NCBI GenBank assembly: GCA_027338645.1
Contig: DAHWSH010000007.1
Location: forward strand, 1 to 54,069
Direction: 5' to 3'
DNA from: JAJZIH01 sp021785265
GTDB taxonomy: Bacteria > Pseudomonadota > Gammaproteobacteria > JAKAQQ01
Length of the DNA stretch: 54,069 nucleotides
The notes beneath the pieces were generated by a model. That model was given only the letters and a program-made list of their open reading frames with translations. It had not been told where the DNA came from and did no database searches. The position numbers were made by a program, and so were the translations under genes. Shown in pieces: positions 43,928 through 51,775 of the stretch (within the stretch, counting starts at the first letter, position 1; each line of letters begins with the position of its first letter).

Positions 43928-43956
43928 AGCTGGGGACGAGTGCCCAGGATTTCAAG
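43928..43956 (-). promoter_or_regulatory. Heat-shock (sigma32-type) promoter of lon
   Basis: CTTGAAA (43956-43950), a 14-bp spacer and CCCCAGCT (43935-43928) match the sigma32 consensus CTTGAAA-N(11-16)-CCCCATnT except for one or two -10 bases. It sits between the clpX stop and the lon ATG, 63 bp from the latter. Confidence 0.65.
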
Positions 43957-43963
43957 CCAAAGG

Positions 43964-45241
43964 TCAGCCTTCGTCCGAGGCAGCCTTGCGTTCGCGACCG
44001 TAGATCACGTAGGGATGGGACTGGCCGGCCACGACGGACTCATCCACCACCACCTTGCTGGCCCCCTTGAGGCTGGGCAGATCGTACATCACATCCAAAA
44101 GGAGCTGTTCCAGAATCGTCCGGAGTCCACGGGCGCCGGTCTTGCGCTGGATGGCCTTGTGCACGACCGCCCGCAGTCCGGAATCGCGGAATTCGAGCTC
44201 CGCTCCTTCCATCTCGAACAGCTTTTGGAACTGCTTGACAATGGCGTTCTTGGGCTCGGTGGTGATGCGGATCAAGGCCCCCTCGTCCAGTTCGTCGAGC
44301 ACGGCCACCACGGGCAGACGGCCCACGAACTCAGGAATCAGCCCGTAACGGATCAAGTCTTCGGGTTCGGTATTGGATAAAAGCTGGCTGAGCCCGGATT
44401 CCGCGGACGGGGGGTGGGGGAGTTCCGCCGTAAACCCGATGCCGCCGCGCTGGATCCTTTTCTCCACGATTTTCTCAAGCCCGGAAAAGGCTCCCCCGCA
44501 GATGAAAAGAATGTTGCGGGTATCCACCTGCAGGAATTCCTGCTGCGGGTGCTTGCGCCCACCCTGGGGAGGAACCGACGCCACGGTGCCTTCGATCAGC
44601 TTGAGGAGGGCCTGCTGAACCCCTTCCCCGGAGACATCGCGAGTGATTGAGGGGTTCTCCGATTTTCTCGAAATCTTGTCGATCTCGTCGATGTAGACGA
44701 TCCCGGTCTGAGCCCGTTCGATGTCGTAATCACACTTCTGGAGCAGTTTCTGGATGATGTTCTCGACATCTTCGCCGACGTACCCGGCCTCCGTCAGCGT
44801 GGTCGCGTCGGCAATGGTGAAGGGGACGTGAAGCAGGCGGGCCAAGGTCTCCGCGAGGAGGGTCTTGCCCGACCCGGTCGGGCCGATCAGGAGGATGTTG
44901 CTTTTGGCGAGTTCCACCTCTTCCCGTTGCGAGCCGTGCTCCAGGCGCTTGTAGTGGTTGTAGACCGCAACCGACAGGATTTTTTTGGCATATTCCTGCC
45001 CGATGACATACTGGTCGAGGACGGCCTTGATCTCCTGCGGCTTGGGCAGTTTCTCGCTGACCCGCTCGGACTGCTCCTGGATCTCTTCCCGGATGATGTC
45101 CTTGCACAGTTCGACGCATTCATCGCAGATATAGACACCCGGTCCGGCGATGAGTTTCACGACCTCATGCTGGCTCTTGCCGCAAAACGAGCAGTACAGC
45201 GGATGCCCGTCGTTGTCTTTCCGGCCGTCGGAATCAGTCAT
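43964..45241 (-). CDS. clpX: ATP-dependent Clp protease ATP-binding subunit ClpX
   Basis: ClpX is the hexameric unfoldase that feeds tagged proteins to ClpP. The 425-residue protein has the N-terminal zinc domain (CSFCGKS and CDECVELC), Walker A GPTGSGKTLLAETLA, Walker B VYIDEIDKI, the GYVGED pore loop and the RKHPQQEF RKH loop. A ClpP-contacting loop with IGF is present as GIGFTAE. It follows clpP by 48 bp, the standard tig-clpP-clpX order. Confidence 0.97.
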   Translation of the reverse strand: MTDSDGRKDNDGHPLYCSFCGKSQHEVVKLIAGPGVYICDECVELCKDIIREEIQEQSERVSEKLPKPQEIKAVLDQYVIGQEYAKKILSVAVYNHYKRLEHGSQREEVELAKSNILLIGPTGSGKTLLAETLARLLHVPFTIADATTLTEAGYVGEDVENIIQKLLQKCDYDIERAQTGIVYIDEIDKISRKSENPSITRDVSGEGVQQALLKLIEGTVASVPPQGGRKHPQQEFLQVDTRNILFICGGAFSGLEKIVEKRIQRGGIGFTAELPHPPSAESGLSQLLSNTEPEDLIRYGLIPEFVGRLPVVAVLDELDEGALIRITTEPKNAIVKQFQKLFEMEGAELEFRDSGLRAVVHKAIQRKTGARGLRTILEQLLLDVMYDLPSLKGASKVVVDESVVAGQSHPYVIYGRERKAASDEG

Positions 45242-45289
45242 GGAGTCGGCTCCTCCTCTTGAATCACAGGGACCCGCTGGTGGGACCCG

Positions 45290-45940
45290 TCAGGCGGGCT
45301 TGGAGTTCCGGTGCTCCAAAACCGCATCCAGTAAACCATATTCAATGGCCTCCTGCCCACCCATAAAGTTATCACGCTCTGTATCCCGCGCCACCTGTTC
45401 GACCGATTTTCCGGTATGGTGGGCCAGGATTTCGTTCAATTTCTGTCGTAAAAACAGAAACTCACGGGCATGGATATCGATATCCGACACCTGGCCCTGG
45501 AACCCCCCCCACGGCTGGTGAATCATGACGCGGGAGTGTGGCAGGCAGAAGCGCTTGCCGTGGGCCCCTCCGCCCAACAGCACGGCACCCATGCTGGCAG
45601 CCTGCCCGATGCAGATCGTGCTCACATCCGGCTTGATGAACTGCATGGTGTCGTAAATGGCGAGTCCGGCCGTGACCGATCCGCCGGGCGAGTTGATGTA
45701 GAGGTTGATGTCCTTGTCGGCGTTCTCGGATTCGAGAAAAAGCAGCTGGGCCACCACGAGGTTGGCCACCTGGTCCTCGACGGGTCCCACGATGAACACC
45801 AAGCGCTCCTTGAGCAGGCGGGAATAGATGTCGTAGGCCCGTTCGCCCCGAGCCGTCTGTTCGATCACCATCGGGACCAGGTTGAGGCCGAGGGCCGTAT
45901 CGGATCCGCGGCTGGCGGTGAGGGGGGTGGAAGACGTCAT
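45290..45940 (-). CDS. clpP: ATP-dependent Clp protease proteolytic subunit
   Basis: ClpP forms the 14-mer proteolytic barrel. The 216-residue protein has the catalytic Ser116 (QAASMGAVLL), His141 (RVMIHQPWGG) and Asp190 (RDTERDNF), with E. coli-like spacing. The N-terminal about 20 residues would be a self-removed propeptide. The ATG overlaps the tig stop by 4 bp. Confidence 0.97.
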   Translation of the reverse strand: MTSSTPLTASRGSDTALGLNLVPMVIEQTARGERAYDIYSRLLKERLVFIVGPVEDQVANLVVAQLLFLESENADKDINLYINSPGGSVTAGLAIYDTMQFIKPDVSTICIGQAASMGAVLLGGGAHGKRFCLPHSRVMIHQPWGGFQGQVSDIDIHAREFLFLRQKLNEILAHHTGKSVEQVARDTERDNFMGGQEAIEYGLLDAVLEHRNSKPA

Positions 45941-47271
45941 GCGGAAGACTCCGAAGAGGGGGCGGCGGGGTCAGGGGATTCGAGGCCCATCACCTGGGTG
46001 AAGGTCTCGGGCACCTCTTCAATCTTCGCCCGGTCAATCAACCAGTCCACGAGCTGTTCCTCGAGAGCCAACCGCTCGACATCGGCGCGGATTTCCGGGC
46101 GGGTGCGAAAATCGCCGGGCAGTTTCCCGGTCTGTCCGTTCTCCCGGGCCAGCGTGTCCAGAAGGGCTTCCACTCGGGTGGGCTCGGGGGTGAGTGCCAG
46201 TTCGCGGATGAGCTCGCGGTAAACCAAAGACAGGGTCACACGGCGGCGTGCCGCACTTTCATAACGGGTCCGGAGTGAGTCCGGAATCTCCTCCGTCACC
46301 TCGAGGCCGAGCTGACGAAGCGTGCTCCGGTGGATGTCCCGGATCTCCTGCTCGACAAGCGCGCGTGGCAGCTCGATCGGATTCTCCGTGACGAGATGCT
46401 CATCGATCGCCTGGTGCAACCGTTGCCGGATGGCCTCATCCAGCTCGTGCTTCATGCTCTCGCGGACTTCCCGCTCCCACTCCTCCACCCCCGCGGTTCC
46501 AAAACTCTGGCAGAACACCTCGTCCACTTCCGGCAGATGGAGTTCCCCCACCTCGCCAGCCTTGACCGTAAAGCGGACCTCCCGTCCGGCCAGCTTCTCC
46601 TGCCCGTAATCGGCGGGAAAGCTGAGACTGAAACGTCGCTCCTCGTCCTTGCGAATTCCCCGGAGTGCCTCCTCGAAGCCCGGGACCTCCCGTCCGGCTC
46701 CGAGCTCGACAAAAACCCCACGCCCGGTACTGCCGGGAAACGCCGAGCCGTCACTCAACTCGGCCTCGTAGTCGATCCGGACCCGATCCCCGATCCGGGC
46801 TTCCCGTTCCACCGGGTGCCAATGTGCCCGCTGCCGCCTCAGCCGGGTGATCACCCCTTCCTCATCCTGCTGGGTCATTTCCACCCGGGGCCGCCGGAGC
46901 GGGATGCCTTCATGCCCCTTCACCCGGAACTCGGGCATGACTTCGAAGACCGCGGTGACGGTGACGGGCTGGCCGGGTGCGGCCGGAGGCACGTTGAAGG
47001 CGGGCGCTGACGCCGGACGCAGGGACTGGGCCGCGACGGAATCCCAATACCGGCGCTCGATCAGGTCGCGCAGGACTTCCTGCCGGATCTCGGAACCGTA
47101 ATGCTGTCGGACCACGGCCAGGGGCGCCTTGCCCGGACGGAAGCCCCGGATCCGGCTCTTGCCCGAAAGTTTCCGGAGCCGTTCATCGACACGCGAATCC
47201 AGCTCCTGAGCTTCCAGGACGAAGGTCATCTGGCGGACCAGCCCGTCTCCCGATTGAACTGCCACAGACAT
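45937..47271 (-). CDS. tig: Trigger factor (ribosome-associated chaperone)
   Basis: Trigger factor meets nascent chains at the ribosome exit. The 444-residue protein has the N-terminal ribosome-binding domain with the signature GFRPGKAPLAVVRQHYG (normally GFRxGKxP), the FKBP-type isomerase domain (about 150-245, RIGDRVRIDYEAELSDGSAF), and the helical C-terminal arms. Length is normal. The start lies 49 bp after tRNA-Leu, so the tRNA and tig may share a transcript; clpP overlaps the end. Confidence 0.96.
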   Translation of the reverse strand: MSVAVQSGDGLVRQMTFVLEAQELDSRVDERLRKLSGKSRIRGFRPGKAPLAVVRQHYGSEIRQEVLRDLIERRYWDSVAAQSLRPASAPAFNVPPAAPGQPVTVTAVFEVMPEFRVKGHEGIPLRRPRVEMTQQDEEGVITRLRRQRAHWHPVEREARIGDRVRIDYEAELSDGSAFPGSTGRGVFVELGAGREVPGFEEALRGIRKDEERRFSLSFPADYGQEKLAGREVRFTVKAGEVGELHLPEVDEVFCQSFGTAGVEEWEREVRESMKHELDEAIRQRLHQAIDEHLVTENPIELPRALVEQEIRDIHRSTLRQLGLEVTEEIPDSLRTRYESAARRRVTLSLVYRELIRELALTPEPTRVEALLDTLARENGQTGKLPGDFRTRPEIRADVERLALEEQLVDWLIDRAKIEEVPETFTQVMGLESPDPAAPSSESSA

Positions 47272-47320
47272 CTGCTGACCCCCGCCCGGCCCGTTCCCCT
47301 GCCGGAACGCCGGATCATCA

Positions 47321-47406
47321 TGGTGCGAAAGGAGAGACTCGAACTCTCACGGGATTTCCCCACTGGTACCTAAAACCAGCGCGTCTACCAGTTCCGCCAC
47401 TTTCGC
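47321..47406 (-). tRNA. tRNA-Leu (UAG)
   Basis: The 86-base class II tRNA has acceptor GCGAAAG/CTTTCGC, anticodon loop TTTAGGT (TAG) on a CTGGT/ACCAG stem, a long variable arm (GTGGGGAAATCCCGT), T-loop GTTCGAGTC, discriminator A and encoded CCA. It precedes tig, a placement seen in other Gammaproteobacteria. Confidence 0.97.
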
Positions 47407-47430
47407 GCCGGACGGCATCTCCCCCGGAGC

Positions 47431-47459
47431 ACGATACCCGATGGATCGATCGGAATCAA
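47431..47459 (-). promoter_or_regulatory. Candidate promoter of tRNA-Leu (and tig)
   Basis: TTGATT (47459-47454), a 17-bp spacer and TATCGT (47436-47431) lie 25 bp before the mature tRNA. The sequence after the -10 is GC-rich, as in stringently controlled stable-RNA promoters. Confidence 0.5.
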
Positions 47460-47468
47460 ACCCGTCCG

Positions 47469-48545
47469 CTATTTTACCCGAACCGGAGTGCTTCCGGAAC
47501 CGTCCCGACCTCCCGGCCGGGTCCACTTTGCACAGGAGCGGATGAGCGTGTCGATGGCCGCCTGGTCCCGCCCATGAACCGGCCAGCGCAGATGCTCCCG
47601 GACGAGGGTGGCGGAAAGCCGATGGAGTACCCGGAGATCGGATCTCAGGGCAGCCACATGGCGATCCGAAGGATTGTCGCGCTCGGCCTCGGCCAGCTCT
47701 CCGAGGAAGGAATGGATCGACGGCTGATCCAGGGTTTGGGCCAACTCGACGCCGGTGGTGGCGAAACGGCCGGGGGTTCCGGCCGCCAAGCCGATCCGGA
47801 TGGCCGTCTGCCAGCAATCTGCATTTTCGAGACGGCGGTCGGCGGCCTCGCGGTCCGCCGGGATCCCGGGAGGCGCCCGGGTGGCCTCGGCGACGATTTC
47901 GAGATCGGCCCCGACATCCGCCAGGGCGGCACGGAGGGCATGGAAACGGACCTTCTGGAAAAGCCGGGACTGGCGCAGGGAGGTCGGATACCAGGTCGCG
48001 GTGACTATGGGGATGGCCTTGCGACCCGTGACGTCGAGGTGGAGCTTGAGAGACTCCTGCCAGGGCACGAGGATGAGGGTTATGCGCGCGGGAGTCGGGG
48101 TCTGCCCTTCGAGACGGCCGACCAGTGCGTAGAGACGGCGAAAGCCCTCTTTCCAGCCGTAGGCCACCCGGCGTCCGCCCCCCTTCGCCACGAAGCCGAG
48201 GCGGGGCGCATCCCGCTGCCAGAGCATCCAGGAATGGACGATCGGGGGCGGCGCCTCGACCCGCCAGCGCCAGCTCCGGTAGTGCCCCTGGCTCACGAGC
48301 CGTGACTCGAGCAGACGGAGTGGCGTGGTCCCGCGGTAGCGGCGGCCCTTGAGCTCGATTTTCCAACGCACCCGATAGGGCGGATGGGCGGAGAGGATGC
48401 GGCCGCTCCGGATCGGGAAGCTCCGGACGGAGGGTAACGCTTCAAGCCAGCCGGGTAGACCCGCTTCGCCCCCGCATCCCGAAAGCAGGAGGAGCATGAG
48501 CCCCACTCCCATCAGCCCGGCACCCATCCGCGACCCGCTCGGCAT
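47469..48545 (-). CDS. Predicted lipoprotein of unknown function
   Basis: The 358-residue protein starts at an ATG 6 bp after GGGAGG; a GTG one codon earlier is in frame but less well placed. The N-terminus is a lipoprotein signal (GVGLMLLLLSGC, Cys about residue 24). The mature part shows a basic, beta-rich N-half (YRVRWKIELKGRRYRGTTPLR resembles outer-membrane-associated DUF3108-like proteins, weakly) and a helical C-half with many Arg. No catalytic motif is recognised. It lies between acylphosphatase and tRNA-Leu on the same strand, with about 120 bp before it. It depends on Lgt for maturation. Confidence 0.72.
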   Translation of the reverse strand: MPSGSRMGAGLMGVGLMLLLLSGCGGEAGLPGWLEALPSVRSFPIRSGRILSAHPPYRVRWKIELKGRRYRGTTPLRLLESRLVSQGHYRSWRWRVEAPPPIVHSWMLWQRDAPRLGFVAKGGGRRVAYGWKEGFRRLYALVGRLEGQTPTPARITLILVPWQESLKLHLDVTGRKAIPIVTATWYPTSLRQSRLFQKVRFHALRAALADVGADLEIVAEATRAPPGIPADREAADRRLENADCWQTAIRIGLAAGTPGRFATTGVELAQTLDQPSIHSFLGELAEAERDNPSDRHVAALRSDLRVLHRLSATLVREHLRWPVHGRDQAAIDTLIRSCAKWTRPGGRDGSGSTPVRVK

Positions 48546-48582
48546 CACAAACCTCCCGGCGGAGCCCCCCCGGAACCGCCTG

Positions 48583-48598
48583 TCTAGCCGAAGCTAGA
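48583..48598 (-). terminator. UUCG-tetraloop hairpin between acylphosphatase and lipoprotein genes
   Basis: On the minus strand TCTAGC-TTCG-GCTAGA is a perfect 6-bp stem with a very stable UUCG loop, immediately followed by non-T sequence. It may stabilise or end the acylphosphatase transcript, or sit in the leader of the lipoprotein gene. A short direct repeat GCTAGA flanks it. Confidence 0.35.
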
Positions 48599-48669
48599 AG
48601 CTAGAGGGTAGCACGCTCTGGCGGATGGAGCATCTCGTGAAGGTCCGCCGGTGATTTCCTGAGGATTTT

Positions 48670-48990
48670 TTAAAGATCGCGGCTGATACGAAAGGGTCCG
48701 GAAGGCGGAGCGGACTCCAGGCTCTCCGAGCTCATTTCAAAGACGCGGGCCCCTCTCGGACCCTGGCGGAGACGTTCCGCCAATCGTCCGAGTTCGGCCT
48801 CGGGTCCCGCGGCCAGGACTTCCACCCGCCCATCCGGGGTATTGCGCACCCAGCCGGTGAGACCGAGGGCCAGCGCTTCCTTCTCGACGAAGCGGCGATA
48901 CCCGACACCCTGCACCCGTCCGCTCAGCCAGAAGTGTCTGACCTGAAGGCGGATTGCCTCCGTAGGCGTGAGAAGATCTTTGGACTCCAT
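48670..48990 (-). CDS. Acylphosphatase
   Basis: Acylphosphatase hydrolyses acyl phosphates such as carbamoyl or acetyl phosphate. The 106-residue protein has the signature SGRVQGVGYRRFV with the catalytic Arg, and GWVRNTPDGRVEVLAAG with the catalytic Asn. A short extra N-terminus (MESKDLLTPTEAIRLQ) precedes the domain; the start is supported by a G-rich ribosome binding site, while the more upstream ATG at 49089 would overlap the LysR gene. Confidence 0.93.
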   Translation of the reverse strand: MESKDLLTPTEAIRLQVRHFWLSGRVQGVGYRRFVEKEALALGLTGWVRNTPDGRVEVLAAGPEAELGRLAERLRQGPRGARVFEMSSESLESAPPSGPFRISRDL

Positions 48991-49048
48991 GAAATCCCCC
49001 CGTCGGCCCCGCCGACGATCCTCCATCCTAGCCGCGAGACGCGGGATT

Positions 49049-49951
49049 TCACAAGCCGGGGGCTTCGATCGGATGGGATTCGCGCACAATCCGCAAAAAG
49101 CCGACCAGGGCCGGACTCAGACGCCGCCGCTTGAGGACGAGCCAGGTCATGTGGCGCACGAGTGTCAGCGCCGGCAGGCGGAGCACCCGGAGTGTGCCGG
49201 CGGCCAACTCCTCTCCGATGGCGCGCTTGGAAACCAGCGAGACCGCAACGCCGCTCGCCAGCACATCTTTGATGGCCTCGGTACTCCCGAGGCAGAGCAT
49301 GTCGCGTGGTGTGACACCGGTTCGGGACAGGTGGGACAAAACCACCTCGCGGGTTCCTGATCCGGGTTCCCGGATCAGGAAAGTGTGTTGCTCGAGCGCC
49401 TCCCGTTCCGGTTTTTTCCCGCTCAAGGGATGGTTGGCCCCCACCACCGGAACCAGTTCATCCTGATCGAATGCCCGGACCTCGAACTCCTCCGGTGGGG
49501 TGGTCTCGCCCTCGACAAAGCCGGCTTCGGCCAGCCCACCGGCGAGCGCCGAATGGACACCCTTCGAGTTGGTGATGGAAAGCGAAACCCGGACCTCGGG
49601 ATACCGGCGATGGAAGAGCGCCACCAGTCTCGGCAGGATGTAGTTCCCGATCGTCGTGCTCGCGACCAGATCCAGGCTTCCGCCCCGGAGCGTTTCGAGT
49701 TCCCGCACCGAGGCTTCGGCCTCCCGTTCCAAAAGCCCGATCCGCTGCGCGTACTGGAAAAGAACCTCGCCGCTCACCGTGAGCCGGACCCCACGGGGTA
49801 GCCGGTCGAACAGCTGGGTATCGAGCTCCCGTTCCAGTGTCCGGAGCTCGCGCGTGACCGCGGGCTGGGTCACTCCGAGCTGCTCGGACGCCTTCGTGAT
49901 GTTGCCGATCTCGGCCACCGTTCGGAAAATCTTGAGATGCCAGAGATTCAT
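49049..49951 (-). CDS. LysR-family transcriptional regulator
   Basis: The 300-residue protein has the N-terminal winged HTH (MNLWHLKIFRTVAEIGNITKA, then LGVTQPAVTRELRTLE) and a C-terminal periplasmic-binding-like effector domain (about 90-295, TIGNYILPRLVALFHRRYPEV). The start matches the typical LysR N-terminus; an ATG 12 codons upstream is in frame but lies in AT-rich intergenic DNA. It is divergent from the DsrE/binding-protein/DoxDA genes across a 152-bp AT-rich region, the usual place for a LysR regulator of its neighbours. The closest named type (CysB/CbbR-like) is not certain. Confidence 0.92.
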   Translation of the reverse strand: MNLWHLKIFRTVAEIGNITKASEQLGVTQPAVTRELRTLERELDTQLFDRLPRGVRLTVSGEVLFQYAQRIGLLEREAEASVRELETLRGGSLDLVASTTIGNYILPRLVALFHRRYPEVRVSLSITNSKGVHSALAGGLAEAGFVEGETTPPEEFEVRAFDQDELVPVVGANHPLSGKKPEREALEQHTFLIREPGSGTREVVLSHLSRTGVTPRDMLCLGSTEAIKDVLASGVAVSLVSKRAIGEELAAGTLRVLRLPALTLVRHMTWLVLKRRRLSPALVGFLRIVRESHPIEAPGL

Positions 49952-50103
49952 GGAAGGGCCCTCATATTCATCTAAATATTTTATCAATTTAATAATAAAA
50001 ATGCATTTTATTTATTTATAAACCGGGACCATAATGCCGCCCGTCGGTGAGATCCGGGCCGATGGCCCGCTCTCTCCATTGATCACTAATCGGAGACTGA
50101 ATC
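49952..50103. promoter_or_regulatory. AT-rich divergent control region (LysR gene / dsrE-like gene)
   Basis: Bases 49971-50022 are about 90 % A+T in an otherwise GC-rich chromosome. They contain inverted repeats TTTTAT-N10-ATAAAA and the 12-bp palindrome AAAATGCATTTT, and a T-N11-A match (TATCAATTTAATA), the minimal LysR-binding pattern. CATAAT at 50033-50038 is a candidate -10 for the dsrE-like gene, whose GGAG (50092-50095) lies 8 bp before its ATG. Confidence 0.5.
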
Positions 50104-50667
50104 ATGAAACGTTCCACGCTCAACTTCCCGAAATGGGCCCTGCCGCTTCTCGCCATGACTCTTCTCACCCTGCCTGTGGTTTCTGCGAAACCATTCTGGA
50201 GTTATCCCGTCATCCAGGGCTATGGTCCAGTCCACATCTGGCCGAAGGTCGCGCTGCGCCCGAATCCGCACCAGACCTACCGCGCCCTCTTCGACGTCAC
50301 CAAACCCGGTAAGACTTTTCTCAAACTCAACCCGGGCCTGAGCCACATTGCCCGTGCCGTCAACACGTTCGTCGCTGCCGGCGTGCCGCTCAGTCATCTG
50401 CGCTTTTTGGTCATCATCCATGGTCCGGCCACTCCCATCGCCTTGGGCGCACGGAAGTTCCAGGCCGTGTTCCACCATCCGAACCCGAATCTCCGGATCC
50501 TCCGCGATCTGCGCCGGGCCGGTGTACGGATCTATGTCTGCGGAAACGCGCTCGGTGACATGCACTACAACCCGCGAGAGGTCAACCCGGAGATCACGGT
50601 CGCCCTCTCCGCCCTCACAACCCTCGTCATGATCCAAGACAAGGGTTATGCCTTGATGCGGATGTAA
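50104..50667 (+). CDS. Secreted DsrE/F-like sulfur-relay-fold protein
   Basis: The 187-residue product has a signal peptide (LLAMTLLTLPVVSA) and a DsrE-fold domain. Recognisable parts are AVNTFVAAGVPLSHLRFLV with an IIHG strand, and the conserved Cys146 in GVRIYVCGNALG, followed by EVNPEITVALSALTTLVMIQDKGYALM, a C-terminal typical of exported DsrE-family proteins. Cytosolic DsrE proteins carry persulfide on such a cysteine; whether the exported form does so is unknown. It is the first gene of a likely three-gene unit with the binding protein and DoxDA. Confidence 0.85.
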   Translation: MKRSTLNFPKWALPLLAMTLLTLPVVSAKPFWSYPVIQGYGPVHIWPKVALRPNPHQTYRALFDVTKPGKTFLKLNPGLSHIARAVNTFVAAGVPLSHLRFLVIIHGPATPIALGARKFQAVFHHPNPNLRILRDLRRAGVRIYVCGNALGDMHYNPREVNPEITVALSALTTLVMIQDKGYALMRM

Positions 50668-50679
50668 TCGACGGCCGCA

Positions 50680-50708
50680 CCCGGTGGCGGCCAGTGGCCG
50701 TCACCGGG
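50680..50708 (+). promoter_or_regulatory. Long intercistronic hairpin
   Basis: A 13-bp stem CCCGGTGGCGGCC / GGCCGTCACCGGG with one G-T wobble and a 3-base AGT loop occupies the 79-bp gap between the dsrE-like and binding-protein genes. It has no T-run, so it is more likely an RNA-stability element or partial attenuator that lowers or protects downstream message than a full terminator. Confidence 0.55.
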
Positions 50709-50746
50709 CCCCGGCGCGATGACCCGCCTTATTCAGGAGATTTTCC

Positions 50747-51772
50747 ATGCAAACCAACCTCCACGATTTCCGCACCGCTCGCCTCCTGATCCTCGCGACC
50801 GCCCTCGTCGCGGCCAGCCTCGTGGCACAACCCATCCAGGCCACGACGCGGCTTTGGAACGGAAAGGTCCACGCCCCGCTCTACCGCGAGAGCCTCTTTC
50901 CGCCCTGGCAGCAGGGCCGCAACGATCCCGCCATTCCCAAAGGCTTCACCTTTACCGTTCCCGAAGTCGACGATCTCGCCGATTTCCACGGCAATCCCGC
51001 AACGGCGAAGCTGGTCATTTTTGTCGGGGGCAACTACTACTTCGCCATGGCGCCCCTCGTGCACAGCTTCGAGGCAGAGCATCCCAGGCTGCGGGGCCAC
51101 ATCTACTACGAAACCCTCCCGCCCGGCATCCTCATCCGCCAGATGGACCAGGGCGGAGTTATCACCGTTGGCAACATGACCTGGCGTGCGCGTCCCGATG
51201 TCTATGCCGCAGGACTCCTCAAGCTCAAGATGTTGCGGAACAAGGGCCAGGTCATCGCCCCACTCGTGCCCTACGTCACCAATGATCTGGCCATCATGAT
51301 TCCGGAGGGAAATCCCGGCCGGGTCCATGGGCTGGCCGATCTCGGGCGTCCGGGTCTCCGGCTCGCCATGCCGAATCCCGCCTGGGAAGGCGTCGCCCGG
51401 CAGATCCGCTTGTCTCTGCTCAAGGCAGGCGGCCCGGCACTCGCCCGGATGGTCTACGTCACCAAGGTCAGGGACGGTCAAACCCTCCTCACCCACATCC
51501 ACCATCGCCAGACACCCCTCTTCCTCATGCAGGGACTGGCCGAAGCCGGCGTGACCTGGGCATCGGAGGCAATTTTCCAGGAACAGATCGGTCATCCGAT
51601 CCGCATGATCCCGATCCCGGCCCGCGACAACACGACCGCGATCTACGCGGCCGCCGTGGTGAAAGGCGCCCGGCACCCAAAAGCCGCGCGGGCCTGGCTC
51701 CGTTTTCTCAGGAGTCCACGGGCACTGGCCATCTTTGAACGCTACGGCTTTCGCCCCTACCGGAGGCATTAG
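50747..51772 (+). CDS. Orphan periplasmic substrate-binding protein (ModA/family 1-like)
   Basis: The 341-residue protein has a signal peptide (LLILATALVAASLVAQPIQA) and a type II periplasmic-binding fold: TAKLVIFVGGNYYFAMAPLV, the VPYVTNDLAIMIPEGNPGRV hinge strand, ADLGRPGLRLAMPNP, and GARHPKAARAWLRFLRSPRA near the end, as in molybdate/sulfate/iron-type binding proteins. No permease or ATPase gene is nearby, so it may bind an oxyanion for the neighbouring enzyme or sense it rather than feed a transporter. A good AGGAG precedes the ATG. It is 3 bp from doxDA. Confidence 0.83.
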   Translation: MQTNLHDFRTARLLILATALVAASLVAQPIQATTRLWNGKVHAPLYRESLFPPWQQGRNDPAIPKGFTFTVPEVDDLADFHGNPATAKLVIFVGGNYYFAMAPLVHSFEAEHPRLRGHIYYETLPPGILIRQMDQGGVITVGNMTWRARPDVYAAGLLKLKMLRNKGQVIAPLVPYVTNDLAIMIPEGNPGRVHGLADLGRPGLRLAMPNPAWEGVARQIRLSLLKAGGPALARMVYVTKVRDGQTLLTHIHHRQTPLFLMQGLAEAGVTWASEAIFQEQIGHPIRMIPIPARDNTTAIYAAAVVKGARHPKAARAWLRFLRSPRALAIFERYGFRPYRRH

Positions 51773-51775
51773 GCC

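Noticed and set aside
47347..48366. 339-codon frame on the same strand as the lipoprotein
   Set aside because: It overlaps tRNA-Leu and the lipoprotein frame, is Arg/Pro/Ala-rich and has no signal peptide, while the lipoprotein frame has a ribosome binding site and lipobox.
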